Shown here in pieces: positions 13,733 through 23,726 of a stretch of 64,000 bases of DNA (position 1 is the stretch's first letter; every line of letters starts with the position of its first letter). The stretch comes from Batrachochytrium dendrobatidis JAM81 (Eukaryota; Chytridiomycota; Chytridiomycetes; Rhizophydiales), in assembly GCF_000203795.2 (NCBI RefSeq), contig NW_006281116.1, positions 327,195 through 391,194 of the forward strand, given 5' to 3'. Both the position numbers and the translations under genes were made by a program. A model generated the notes under the pieces. That model did not search any database, had not been told where the DNA came from, and saw nothing but the letters and a program-made list of their open reading frames with translations.

Positions 13733-16700
13733 CTAGGCTAATTTAGGAACGTAGTGCTGACCAACCTTGTCTGCCTTACCACACTCAATAGCCCATTCCA
13801 ACAACTTTCTCAATTCCATCTCATCCATACCCAATCCAAAAGGTGCCAACTGTTTTTGAATGTCATGAACAGTCAATCGATCAAATGCAGTCATTGCAGC
13901 TTCAACAAATGGCCATACTGTGTTTTGAAGTGTTTCGAGTCGTTCAGCTGCTGGGTCTTGAACAGGAATAACATCTTGCATAGGAGTTGTTACTGATGTT
14001 GCAGCGAGTTTATCTTGGGTGAGTTCCTTGACCGTATTGTGGATATTTATAATATGGTCTTGACGGAGTGCAAGTACTCCATGATGGTTCCAAAACCCAA
14101 CAGCTTGATACATTGCTGTTTTGGAGAGTTGTGTTGCTTCGATCGCTTCAGAAACCAATATAGAATCTACAAAATCAACATCCCATGATAGTCACGTTAA
14201 TAAACCCTATTGCTGATCCATTTGATGCGATAAAACCTCCACAACAAGAATGAATCAACCCGAGTTAAAAAACCATTTACCTTTGTCGGAGAACAGGGAA
14301 ACAAGTGTTGCTTGTGCGGGTGTAGCAGAAACACGAAGGGATGAATCACCCTGTCCAATCTCGATATCTACTGATCCCAGCATCGGTCGCCACTTGAGTC
14401 GACGTGCCTTTAATAAAGCATATGAATCTTGATACACCTTTTGAAATCTAATCAATCATAATTGATAGGTTGGGTCAATCTAGAAACGATACTAGCATAA
14501 AGAGTTGAATCACATACTGTTGAATAGAGTGCGGGAGTGTAAGAGGCGCATCGCGGATTTTTTCGTCTGGCCAAAACCGTGCAGAAATCACCAACACACT
14601 AAAATAAGATGCATCAATGGTTTGTTTATGAAACTGCATAGCAAATCGTCGCGATTCTTGCATATCTTTTATCATGACTTGAGCACATGTTGTTATTTTG
14701 TTTCCAATGCGTCGCTCTAGCATGGCTAGACTTGCTTTCTAATGGCAGTTGTGTTCAAGACAGTGTCAGGATTACAACAATACAGTTATGAATCATTTAC
14801 TTTGAGTAGCTTACATCGTCGTCCAAGTCAAAATCGTGCATAGAAAGTAATCGGGTGGCCAGTAAATCAATATACGTTTTTGCATACACTTCCTTGTTGG
14901 GGAAAATGTTTAGTAGCTGTGGAATACGCACTGGAAAAAGATTGACAATGATTGAACATAAAAAATCACTGTATCAGTATGGAATTATCGATATGAGATT
15001 TGATGCCTATTGACATATCATACCTGCTGATAGACGCTGAGATACGGCATGATCAACAAGGAGTATAACCTCTGTATCTTGATTGACCAATTGCGTGATA
15101 ATCTGCTCAAGCGAGTCACCACGCGATCTATACATTATTTCAAACCATCTAAGCTTAAATGCAAACTATCAAACCATTCATCTCTGCATGATTTCACCTT
15201 AAATAAAGTCGAATAGGATTCAGCATGCCGTTCACTATATCCTCTGAGCACTCCAGCATGCACAGCACTTGTGCCAAGGCAATATAAAACGAAAGAATAT
15301 CTTGTGTAAATGCACCACAATGAATTAATCGTTTTCCAATCCTACAGTATCAGTAAAATAAAGATTTAACCGCCTATACATGACAGTTTGAATCGTATGT
15401 GATAAATAAAAACATGTAATCTTACGACGTTTCAAGGGTTTTGAGCAATGCACCTATATTATTATACTTTTGTAGAGCAATCTACAAAAAACAATATTCA
15501 TTATTAGTCAGGGGTTATATGGCTTTACATGACAGAATACAAGTCGTCAGTTTTAATTTTACGTATAAATCTTCTACTGCTGGAACCGAGTCTGGAAAAT
15601 CTCGAACAATCTCAAATGCATCCTGCACTCTATAAACCAATCAAGACATGTTTAATAGTTGAACATGCAACGTTTAACATGACAAGATGTATTGAAATCC
15701 AAAACATACCGAGTAACACACAATGTTTGAAAAGCAAAAAACTCCAACTTTTTTTCTCTAAGATACACGTCATGAATGAGTGTGTAGTGAGTATTGGCAT
15801 GTTTGATTCGAATCTATGGTTATACAAGTCAATTTACCTGGATGGAGCATGTTGATTGGAATCCAATTTGCCCAAGATATGTGACAAATGTAAAATATGA
15901 CTTTTAAGCCATTGTTGCAATTGATTTGATACCGAAACGTATTCTAAATGTCTTGCCAAAGTGACAACATGCTGTTTGATATGTCGAGTCAATACACTGT
16001 TATAAATGTCTTGAAAACAGGAGGATAATCCTGCTTGTTGAAGCAGATTGCACAATGTTTCCAATTCGTGAATGCAAGGATGTTGCAAGATTTCAAAACG
16101 ATCCTGTTCAATTTGAGATCTATCCTGAACCATGTTGGTAGAATGAGGTAGCGCAGATTGAATCAATCTATCAAATTGATGAGCAACATCATTTTTGAAT
16201 TGGGTGGTGATGGCGTGTTGAACCTGAGCAAGATACGCTATTCTCAATCGTGCAATGAATACCTGACTGAGATGAATAGATTTAGTCAAGATGAATATAA
16301 AAGAACAACGGATTGAAATTGAGTTTAACGTATGAAGCACTCACGTTCCATTTGGCAATACATGAGCCAATTGAGAGTAACGATCGAATCCAGCAATGCA
16401 TTCATCAAGAAAATGTTTGATGTGATGTAATAGTACATCAGAATCATCTGATGAGGATGAGTTATTTTGATAATGTTTTGTTTGAGTTGATATCAAAACA
16501 GAAAGTTTGGCCAGACAGATTGCTAGAAAACATTTGAAATGTTGAGTTGGAAGTGTTGAAAATCCATCTTGAAATGCTTACATTCAAACCATAGCGACCA
16601 TTGCAAGACTTGTTTTAAAGAAAGTCCAAGCACAAGTTGTTTTAGTTGAGATTGTTGCATGCAGTGGTCACTGACTAGAGAATGTGAGTTTGAATTAGCA

Positions 16701-16937
16701 TTACGGATAGAAACCAGTGCATTTGAATCTAAAGCCGAGTTGAATGACCAACAGTCCGATTTGCTTACCACAAGAATGTAAATTATCGAGTATTTCCATA
16801 GTGGTCGTTGTGATAACTGACAATAACTACACACACATGTTGGTTTAGATTCGAATTGAAAGTCCAGATTAGAGTGGATTCACAGACACAATTGGATGAG
16901 TTGTGCAGAAAACTACCTCGATATCCACAGTGTTCAT
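13733..16937 (-). CDS. APC2: Anaphase-promoting complex subunit 2 (cullin-like)
   Basis: Minus-strand gene with many short introns, convergent with the AspRS gene. The C-terminal half is diagnostic: the cullin-homology segment (ERRIGNKITTCAQVMIKDMQESRR, then VLVISARFWPDEK), the strand LKWRPMLGSVDIEI with VSATPAQATLVSLF, a winged-helix segment (MVSEAIEATQLSKTAMYQAVGFWNHHGVL), and the APC2 C-terminal domain ending GKADKVGQHYVPKLA. These align piece by piece with my recollection of human APC2. The N-terminal exons (HELETLCNLLQQAGLSSCFQDIY; LKQQLVLGLSLKQVLQWSLWFE) are helical cullin repeats. APC2 binds the RING subunit APC11 and forms the catalytic core of the mitotic ubiquitin ligase. The exact 5' end is uncertain: the ATG at 16937 (MNTVDIE, then intron) or one near 16834. 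Confidence 0.82.
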
Positions 16938-17180
16938 AGTGTTTATTCAAAGTTGAATCGAGTATAAAGTTTTATAAACAATTGTGCGATTCTTCACATT
17001 CTCATGAATCCACAACACTGGCTTAATAAGGTGATGAATGTACAGTATCAGTATTCCACTCTGGACGAGTACATGTAAAAGACAGTCAAGATAATGCTCT
17101 CATGACCATCACTTTTTAAAGATTGACAAGAGTAGATTTGATTTTAAATCATGTATTACTCAATCGCATATGCGATTGTT

Positions 17181-17747
17181 TTAAAAGATTAGACGACCAT
17201 CTTGTTCTAGAAAAGAAGCGGCCCAGTCAGAAGCTTCACGTGCAGAAGCCAGATCTCTAGAGAATCTCCTGATAGAACAAGAATCAGTTAAAGTATCAAC
17301 ATGCAAGTGTTTAAAGCAAACCCAATTACCTGCTGGGATTGATATCAATATCAAACTTTTCAATCAAATCAGTATAGAATCCAAATCTGTCATAACGATC
17401 CATGAGTAAATCTTTGATCATGTTGGCATTCATAGTGACCTAAACCAGATATTCATGTATAAGCTACACTCTTGACCAGAATGATGGTTGGATTGACAAA
17501 AAGCCTAAACTGGTGGTTCCAAGCAAGACAATTCTAACCAGCATACCTTGTCAGAGTCGTTTGCATAGTTGTGCAACAGTTCCAACACCTGAATGTCAAC
17601 ATCTCTCTTGGTCAGAACCAAAGGGATTTTCTTTGGAAAGTTGATGAATGAACGAGTGCAAGTGAGAGTTGGAATACGAGTTGTACGAACTGAATTCACA
17701 GAAACCAGTTTGTGACAAGACAAACGCATGAGCTGAACGGGAGACAT
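17181..17747 (-). CDS. Small mitochondrial acyl-carrier-protein-like protein lacking the phosphopantetheine serine
   Basis: Three exons: 17747-17547, about 17444-17333 and about 17275-17181, giving about 131 residues. The first 45 residues are basic and rich in Ser/Thr/Arg with few acids (VRTTRIPTLTCTRSF), like a mitochondrial presequence. The rest follows the acyl carrier protein pattern: a first helix (DIQVLELLHNYANDSDK), then VTMNANMIKDLLMDRYD, then FYTDLIEKFDIDI and a last helix (SAREASDWAASFLEQ). In true ACPs the second segment carries Asp-Ser-Leu with the serine that holds the 4'-phosphopantetheine arm; here it reads Asp-Arg-Tyr. It is therefore probably a non-acylated ACP paralogue with a structural role, perhaps in a mitochondrial complex. 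Family assignment is by pattern only. Divergent from the ABC transporter, 122 bp apart. Confidence 0.6.
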
Positions 17748-17869
17748 GTCGAGTCTTGAAGTTGAGTCTTTTTGACTTGATTTCGAGTCTTGAAATCAAC
17801 TGTCTTTCCTGAGGAAAGTGATTTGAGGTGCCAAGTTTGGATTTTGACTTGACCGAGTTCAACACTGTC
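17748..17869. promoter_or_regulatory. Shared divergent promoter region
   Basis: The 122 bp between the ACP-like gene (minus) and the ABCD transporter (plus) must hold both promoters. Coupling of a mitochondrial ACP-like protein with a peroxisomal fatty-acyl transporter is suggestive of lipid metabolism but unproven. Confidence 0.4.
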
Positions 17870-20074
17870 ATGACCAGCAATAAAAATGATTTCGGTTTGC
17901 GTCTTCCTCGTGCTGTAGTTGACTTGGCTCGCTCTTACATTCGTCACAAATCAACTGTTCAACGAGGTTTGCTGGTTGTGTTTTTGGCTGCTGTTGCTGT
18001 TCGTCTACGTTCTACCCTGGCAATCACTAGAAAAGCTGCAGCAACAACTCCCATCACTTCTGGATCTATCAGCCATTCAAAATTAGACTTGAATGCTATT
18101 CAACCTGAACCTGTTCCTGCTGGAAAGGGTCGAAAACGAAAACTTAGATCGGGTGTGAGTGCTGATGTGGATGCTGTTTTCCTCAAACGGTTGGTTCGTC
18201 TAGTGCGTGTCATCATTCCTGGAGTGTCTTCAAAAGAGTTTTGGTTGCTTAATATATTCTCTGGATTTTTGGTTGCTCGTACTATGTTGTCGCTTTATGT
18301 CGCTGAGCTGGATGGTCAGATTGTTAGTGCACTTGTACGTGGCAATGGTCGTCAATTCCTTTTACATATTGTCTACTGGATGCTCGTTGCTGTTCCCGCT
18401 ACTTATACAAACTCCATGTTGACCTTTTTGCAAAACAAGCTTGCCATTGGGTTTAGAACTCGTTTGGTTCAACACATGCATTCTAAATACCTTTCCGATA
18501 TGACATTTTACAAAGTCGCCAACTTGGACGATCGCATTAAAAATGCTGATCAGCTTATTACTCAGGACATTTCCAAATTCTGTGACAGCGTGTCTGCCCT
18601 CTACGCCAATCTCACAAAACCTGTGTTGGATATGGCTCTTAATAACTGGCAACTTGTTCAGAATGTTGGTGTTGAAGGTGTGTTTATCATGAACGTATTT
18701 GTACACGCTACTGGATCCATCTTTCGTGCCATGACTCCTCCCTTTGGCAGAATGGTCGCTGAAGAGCAGCGTCTTGAGGGCGAGTTTAGATTTATTCATT
18801 CTCGTTTGATTGAAAACGCTGAAGAGGTTGCTCTTTACTCTGGTGATAATGCCGAGCGCCAACTCCTGGATCTGTCGTATAATGGCTTGCTCAAGCATGT
18901 CAATCGCATCTATGTCACTCGCATTTGGTATGGCATGTTGGAAGATTTCACTATAAAGTATTTATGGGGCACTAGTGGATACATTCTTTGTGCCATTCCT
19001 GCCTTTTTTAATATGGGTGACGCTCTTACTGTAGTAGACTCTATGCAGGCTGCAGTAAATGGAAGTGGCGGTGACATTGGTAGTCGTACTCAGGGTTTCA
19101 TTACCAACCGTCGCCTGCTTGTAGGCGCATCGGATGCTTTGGGTCGTATCATGTATTCATACCGGGAGATTACCGAGTTGGCTGGATACACAGCTCGCGT
19201 TTCTGAACTGTTGACCGTGTTTGACGATATTGCTGCCAACAAGTTTCAAAAAACCATGGTCAGTAATGCTGATGTGAAAATTCTAAGCCAACGAGGCACT
19301 ATTGAACACTCTGAATCCATTCGATTCACAAATGTACCGATTGTATCCCCGAATGGAGATGTCTTGGTCAAGGCATTGAACTTTCATGTAGATCCTGGCA
19401 TGCATTTACTGATTGTAGGACCAAACGGATCTGGAAAATCATCCCTGTTTCGTATTTTGGGAGGATTGTGGCCCGTATATGGTGGTGTAGTGTCCAAACC
19501 CAATGTCAAGTCAGTCTTTTATATTCCACAACGACCCTATCTGTCACTAGGCACACTACGCGACCAGGTGATTTACCCTGACACTCGGCAAGACATGGAA
19601 ATCAAAGGCATCACAGATGACGATCTATCCGACATTCTTAACGTGGTACAAGTTGGATCTCTTGTAGCACGCGAAGGTGGGTGGGATGCTGAAAAGGACT
19701 GGAAGGATGTTTTAGCTGGTGGTGATAAGCAACGGATTGCCATGGCCAGACTATTCTACCACCGACCCCGTTATGCCATTCTGGACGAGTGCACATCATC
19801 GGTGGGAATGGATATTGAGCGTATCATGTACACCCATGCACAGTCATTGGGTATTTCTCTCATGACTGTATCTCATCGACCTTCGTTGTGGAAATATCAT
19901 AATTGGATTTTGCAATATGATGGACAAGGAGGATATGTGTTTACCAAGCTGGATGCAGAAAAAAGACTTGCATTGCAGGAAGAGAAGAATTCGATTGAAC
20001 AGGAGTTGATCGAAGCACCCAAGATCATCAAGCGACTAGCGGAACTTCAAGCATTGGTTGAGGAACAAAAATAA
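17870..20074 (+). CDS. ABC subfamily D half transporter (peroxisomal fatty acyl-CoA type)
   Basis: Single exon, 734 residues from the ATG at 17870 ([13 protein letters not shown]); frame upstream of it has no other ATG. An N-terminal hydrophobic segment ([15 protein letters not shown]) is followed by a basic linker, then the ABCD membrane domain ([41 protein letters not shown], the family loop; [17 protein letters not shown], the EAA-like motif). The nucleotide-binding domain has Walker [10 protein letters not shown] at about residues 517-525, [19 protein letters not shown], the signature [19 protein letters not shown] and Walker [12 protein letters not shown], then [10 protein letters not shown]. 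Length and motifs fit ABCD1-3/PXA proteins, which import very-long-chain acyl-CoA into peroxisomes as dimers. The signature carries Ala where LSGGEKQ is usual. Confidence 0.9.
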   Translation: MTSNKNDFGLRLPRAVVDLARSYIRHKSTVQRGLLVVFLAAVAVRLRSTLAITRKAAATTPITSGSISHSKLDLNAIQPEPVPAGKGRKRKLRSGVSADVDAVFLKRLVRLVRVIIPGVSSKEFWLLNIFSGFLVARTMLSLYVAELDGQIVSALVRGNGRQFLLHIVYWMLVAVPATYTNSMLTFLQNKLAIGFRTRLVQHMHSKYLSDMTFYKVANLDDRIKNADQLITQDISKFCDSVSALYANLTKPVLDMALNNWQLVQNVGVEGVFIMNVFVHATGSIFRAMTPPFGRMVAEEQRLEGEFRFIHSRLIENAEEVALYSGDNAERQLLDLSYNGLLKHVNRIYVTRIWYGMLEDFTIKYLWGTSGYILCAIPAFFNMGDALTVVDSMQAAVNGSGGDIGSRTQGFITNRRLLVGASDALGRIMYSYREITELAGYTARVSELLTVFDDIAANKFQKTMVSNADVKILSQRGTIEHSESIRFTNVPIVSPNGDVLVKALNFHVDPGMHLLIVGPNGSGKSSLFRILGGLWPVYGGVVSKPNVKSVFYIPQRPYLSLGTLRDQVIYPDTRQDMEIKGITDDDLSDILNVVQVGSLVAREGGWDAEKDWKDVLAGGDKQRIAMARLFYHRPRYAILDECTSSVGMDIERIMYTHAQSLGISLMTVSHRPSLWKYHNWILQYDGQGGYVFTKLDAEKRLALQEEKNSIEQELIEAPKIIKRLAELQALVEEQK

Positions 20075-20206
20075 AAACAGTGAATTAACTTGATTAGATA
20101 ATGGCAAGTTGTGATGTTGGATTGATGCGTGAATTCAACACGATTTGTTCTATTTGCCATTTTGAAGATGCGATAGTTGACCAGCTGTTCAGCAAACATT
20201 AGATTG

Positions 20207-21529
20207 ATGAGAATGAGCCATTCAAGACAGTTTCTTTTCCAAGCAAGTTCTTTTCGGTATGAATTGACTCGACATGGACTGTCAACTCGACTGTTAAGAC
20301 TGCATGCGCATTCCATGACAACCATCTCGTCAGCTACTCAGTCCAAACCACTTCCAAATGCATTCCCAACCATTCAAGGTGTTTCGTCCATGAGAGTAAC
20401 CAAACAATCAGATACAACTGCTGGTTTAGATTTCTCATCTCATTCAGTTTCAGGTAATGTCATTCTAGTCATGACCGACTCTACAAACTTGAGATTAGTT
20501 TGAACATGACATTGAGTTGATTACCAACGAACAACTGTTTTGAGTTGTTACTGACATTGTCATTCTACTGTAGATCGATCTGCTCGTTCTAACAAGAATG
20601 TTAATCTATCGACTGAATTCCAAGTCATTAATACTGGGTTGGGATCTGTACTTCACGTTGCGTTGGCATCTACTGAGCCAGTTTTAGCAGCTGTAGGAAC
20701 AGTCACTGGCTCATTTGGGAATGCAACCAGTGAGTTGACAGTGGGTGCTCCCATGAGAGACGCAGTACTTCGTCGTCTTGCTGGTGGATCGTTATTCTTT
20801 GAAAAAGTAAGTCGACTCTAGACTGCATGCCATTGAATCCAACAGTTGAAGATCACACATCTTGACTAAACTGTTTCATTCTATTATGAATATTAGTTTT
20901 CAGTGACAGATCATGATCATGGAATAGTGATTCTGACTCCTAAAGAGCTTGGGGATATTGCAACAGTGGAGTTGGATGGATCGTCCGAGTTTATCATCAG
21001 ACAATCTGCACTGCTTGCAGCTACATCCAACTTGGAAGTGGGTTTATCCACTGGAGGATTTGGTTTGGCTGACAGTGGATTCTTCAACTACACCATTGGT
21101 GGTAAAGGCACTCTTGCCATGACAGCATATGGTGGACTAGTGCAAATCTTGCTTGAACCAGGACAAGAAGCCATTGTTAATCCAAAGCATATGGTGGCAT
21201 GGGACAGTTCCATGTCAGTGTCTCCTCTTGTTGGAGATGCATTCCCCATGACTGGAATTCAACAAAAACCAACTCAATGGTTACAGAATCGACAGATACC
21301 AGATCTTGTCAAGAATGCAATGCAGCAAATGGTCTATGGATTACAGCGAGCTATGCAGTTTATAAATCATCAAGTGCGATATTGGGTTATTGGACAGCGA
21401 GGCAGTTACAGACTATGTGGACCTGGCCATGTGTTTCTGTCTACTAGACTCAGACCTGCAATCCGTCTGCCATTGTTTGTAACTAATCCTGTTGCACTGC
21501 AGAAACAGGCCACTCCAGTACTATCATAA
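20207..21529 (+). CDS. AIM24: AIM24-like mitochondrial inner-membrane biogenesis protein
   Basis: Three exons: 20207-20453, 20574 to about 20811, and about 20897-21529. The N-terminus (MRMSHSRQFLFQASSFRYEL, then RLLRLHAHSM) is a basic mitochondrial leader. The body is the TRAP-like/AIM24 beta-sandwich: FQVINTGLGSVLHVALASTE, RRLAGGSLFFEKFSVTDHD, IVILTPKELGDIATVELDG, IIRQSALLAATSNLEVGLS, FNYTIGGKGTLAMTAYGG and EAIVNPKHMVAWDSSM. This succession is characteristic of AIM24, which in yeast supports MICOS/cristae organisation. The start is the first ATG of two close ones (20207, 20213). The C-terminus (TRLRPAIRLPLFVTNP) precedes the stop at 21529. Confidence 0.85.
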
Positions 21530-22010
21530 ATCTTCATATACACCTTGATATTCCTTTTATTCTAAATGAGATCATAAAAGCATAAATATCTGATAAAATC
21601 AATCTTGTTCACAAAGAATAGTACAAGTTGATGCGCATCAGATTGAAAACTAATATTCAAACCTCCATAAAAAACAGATCTTACAGACCAGGTCTTCAAT
21701 GACGCTCCAATCCTTCAAACATCCACTATGATTGAGAAGAATATCCACAATCAAAGACATTTGTTAACTAGAGAAACGTAAAAGTAACACAGGTACATGC
21801 AATACTATTTTCTAGTGTCAGGAAAAGATCAAAATCATCATGTGCGACGGATTAGTATATCTCAGGTAATCAAGGAGAGATGTTGATCATCACCTTTTTT
21901 AAAAAGAATAAGATTTGGCTAAAGATCATCATTCAGATCTACATGCCTTTACACTCATATTGATGTAAAATGATCCAGTCTTGTACATTTGAAGTTTGAT
22001 CAGATATACA

Positions 22011-22283
22011 GTTGTATTCATGTAAATGGAACACTAAATAGTCGAGTCAATGTGCATAATAAACCGTCAATCTCATGACATGATGGACTGAGTTTTCTCC
22101 TGGTTAGTGTACGACTATCAATCAAGAAAAAATAATAGTTTGTTTCCGTGAGCATCATATGATGGACAGTGTCTATAAAGACTATCAACTCAATGTGTAA
22201 AACAACAAATCATTGCTATTCTACAACAAAGAAAATCACAAGACCATTAAAAGTACTCCATTTTACGTGAATACGACTGTAAA
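22011..22283. mobile_element. MITE with about 25-bp terminal inverted repeats
   Basis: The left end reads CAGTTGTATTCATGTAAATG and the right end is its near-complement (CATTTTACGTGAATACGACTG). Both are flanked outside by TA, as expected for a TA target duplication of Tc1/mariner-type elements. The 270 bp interior has no coding capacity. The same terminal sequence recurs at 7573, 22529 and 37417, so it is a dispersed family. Confidence 0.65.
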
Positions 22284-22528
22284 AAGATGTTTTTGGAGTG
22301 AAACTGCAAGACTGTATGCACCAAGCACAATGTCCTGAATAGTAAGCCTATGACCAGATCCAAGTCTATTACACTTGAACCCATCTAACTCAAACCATGG
22401 ATAATGAACTATAACATACAGTCAGCAATCATCTAGAATTTCCAAAAACATCTATTCTGCATATCAATCTCTATATTGAACAAGTAGGACAGTTGACAAA
22501 AGCAGACCTGTCAGCTCTCCTTTGAGTT

Positions 22529-22620
22529 ACAGTTGTATTCATGTAGAATGGATGACTAGATAAAAGTGTCGAAATTCATAATCAACTGTCAGTCACGTGA
22601 AATGATCTACTCCTAAATTG
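22529..22620 (+). repeat. Truncated second MITE copy
   Basis: Begins TACAGTTGTATTCATGTAGA and stays alignable with the left part of the element at 22011 (the 'ataatca...gtcaatctca/tcagtcacg' stretch) for about 90 bp, then is lost before the DUF1295 gene start at 22711. No right terminus is seen. Confidence 0.5.
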
Positions 22621-22710
22621 ACCAAAAATCCCAAAATCAATACAAATGTTTTAACTAACCATCAGTCGATCAGATTGTAATCCAACTTGCCAATTCAAAC
22701 GATTTAAATC

Positions 22711-23583
22711 ATGTTCTTGACAGTCATCTATACGCTACGTATACCTGCATTGTTGGCAATTGGCATCAACGGAATCATGGGTGCAATAGCTATTTATTTA
22801 CAAACTGAACTATTTTACGATGCTACTGGAACTGCTACGTTTATTTTATGCACGCTTCTTTCATTATGGAACGCTATTCCATTTCCAGCAACTTTTTTAC
22901 AAGGAATGTTTGAGATGGATCTTAGAAGACTTTTGTTGTTTGTAGCAGTACTTGTTTGGGCTATACGACTTGGTGTGTTTCTGTTTTACAGGGTTCATGC
23001 TCTTGGTGGTGATCGTCGGTTTGATACCATCAAGATGCAGCCATTCCGATTTGCCATTGTATGGTTGATGCAAGCAATCTGGACCATTCTTGTTCCACTT
23101 CCAATCTACACTGTATTGTCTATTCCCACCTCACTGCAAACGTATCCACTTGGTATACTGGATGGTATGGGTTTAAGTTTATTCATGATTGGATTTGCAA
23201 TAGAAGGCGTGGCAGATATGCAGAAGCTACAATGGCAGATCGAATTGGGAGAGAAACGCTTCTCGCAAGTCAATACTCGAGGTTTATGGAACTACTCACG
23301 ATACCCAAACTATTTTGGTGAAATTCTAGTCTGGATAGGCATCTACATCTGTGCAGTGAATGCATTGGATTGGACTAGATTGGATGGGATTGCAATGGCT
23401 ATCATGATGAGCATCAGTCCATTGTTTATTTCGGTTTTACTTTTAAAAGTAAGTGGGATTCCACTTCAAGAGAAAATGGCCATTAAAAGATATGCTGGGA
23501 ATCAAGAGTATCAAGAATATGTTGATCGCACAAGTATGATCATTCCTTGGATTCCCAAAACTTTACCCAAAAAAGTAGACTAA
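22711..23583 (+). CDS. DUF1295 / steroid 5-alpha-reductase-like integral membrane protein
   Basis: Single exon, 290 residues, starting at the ATG at 22711. The protein is mostly hydrophobic with about seven membrane segments. The C-terminal domain carries the DUF1295 signature: VWAIRLGVFLFYRVHALGGDRRFDTIK, FAIVWLMQAIWTILVPLP, then LWNYSRYPNYFGEILVWIGIYI and a final GNQEYQEYVDRTSMIIPW. The RYPNYFGE motif is shared with steroid 5-alpha-reductases, ergosterol C14/C24 reductases and isoprenylcysteine methyltransferases and marks the NADPH- or cofactor-binding region. The true substrate of DUF1295 proteins is not settled. Probably endoplasmic reticulum. Confidence 0.85.
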   Translation: MFLTVIYTLRIPALLAIGINGIMGAIAIYLQTELFYDATGTATFILCTLLSLWNAIPFPATFLQGMFEMDLRRLLLFVAVLVWAIRLGVFLFYRVHALGGDRRFDTIKMQPFRFAIVWLMQAIWTILVPLPIYTVLSIPTSLQTYPLGILDGMGLSLFMIGFAIEGVADMQKLQWQIELGEKRFSQVNTRGLWNYSRYPNYFGEILVWIGIYICAVNALDWTRLDGIAMAIMMSISPLFISVLLLKVSGIPLQEKMAIKRYAGNQEYQEYVDRTSMIIPWIPKTLPKKVD

Positions 23584-23726
23584 TGAACAGATTTAAAAAT
23601 GAAATTACATTGCCATGAATTGCTTGAGAATGTAAGCCAAAGTTGGATGTGAGTTTGGGCAAATTCAAGCATCAAAATCAAATGAATTTTCAATGCAAGT
23701 TGAACCATTAAATCATCGTATCAATC

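Larger units (their letters stand above)
21530..22710. other. Intergenic region with MITE copies
   Basis: About 1.2 kb without a gene. It holds one complete short inverted-repeat element (22011-22283) and one related end (22529-22620). The rest is AT-rich and shows no reading frame I can relate to a protein. Confidence 0.6.

Noticed and set aside
18362..18898. 178-codon antisense frame inside the ABCD gene
   Set aside because: Shadow of a highly conserved coding exon on the other strand; no protein-like motif.
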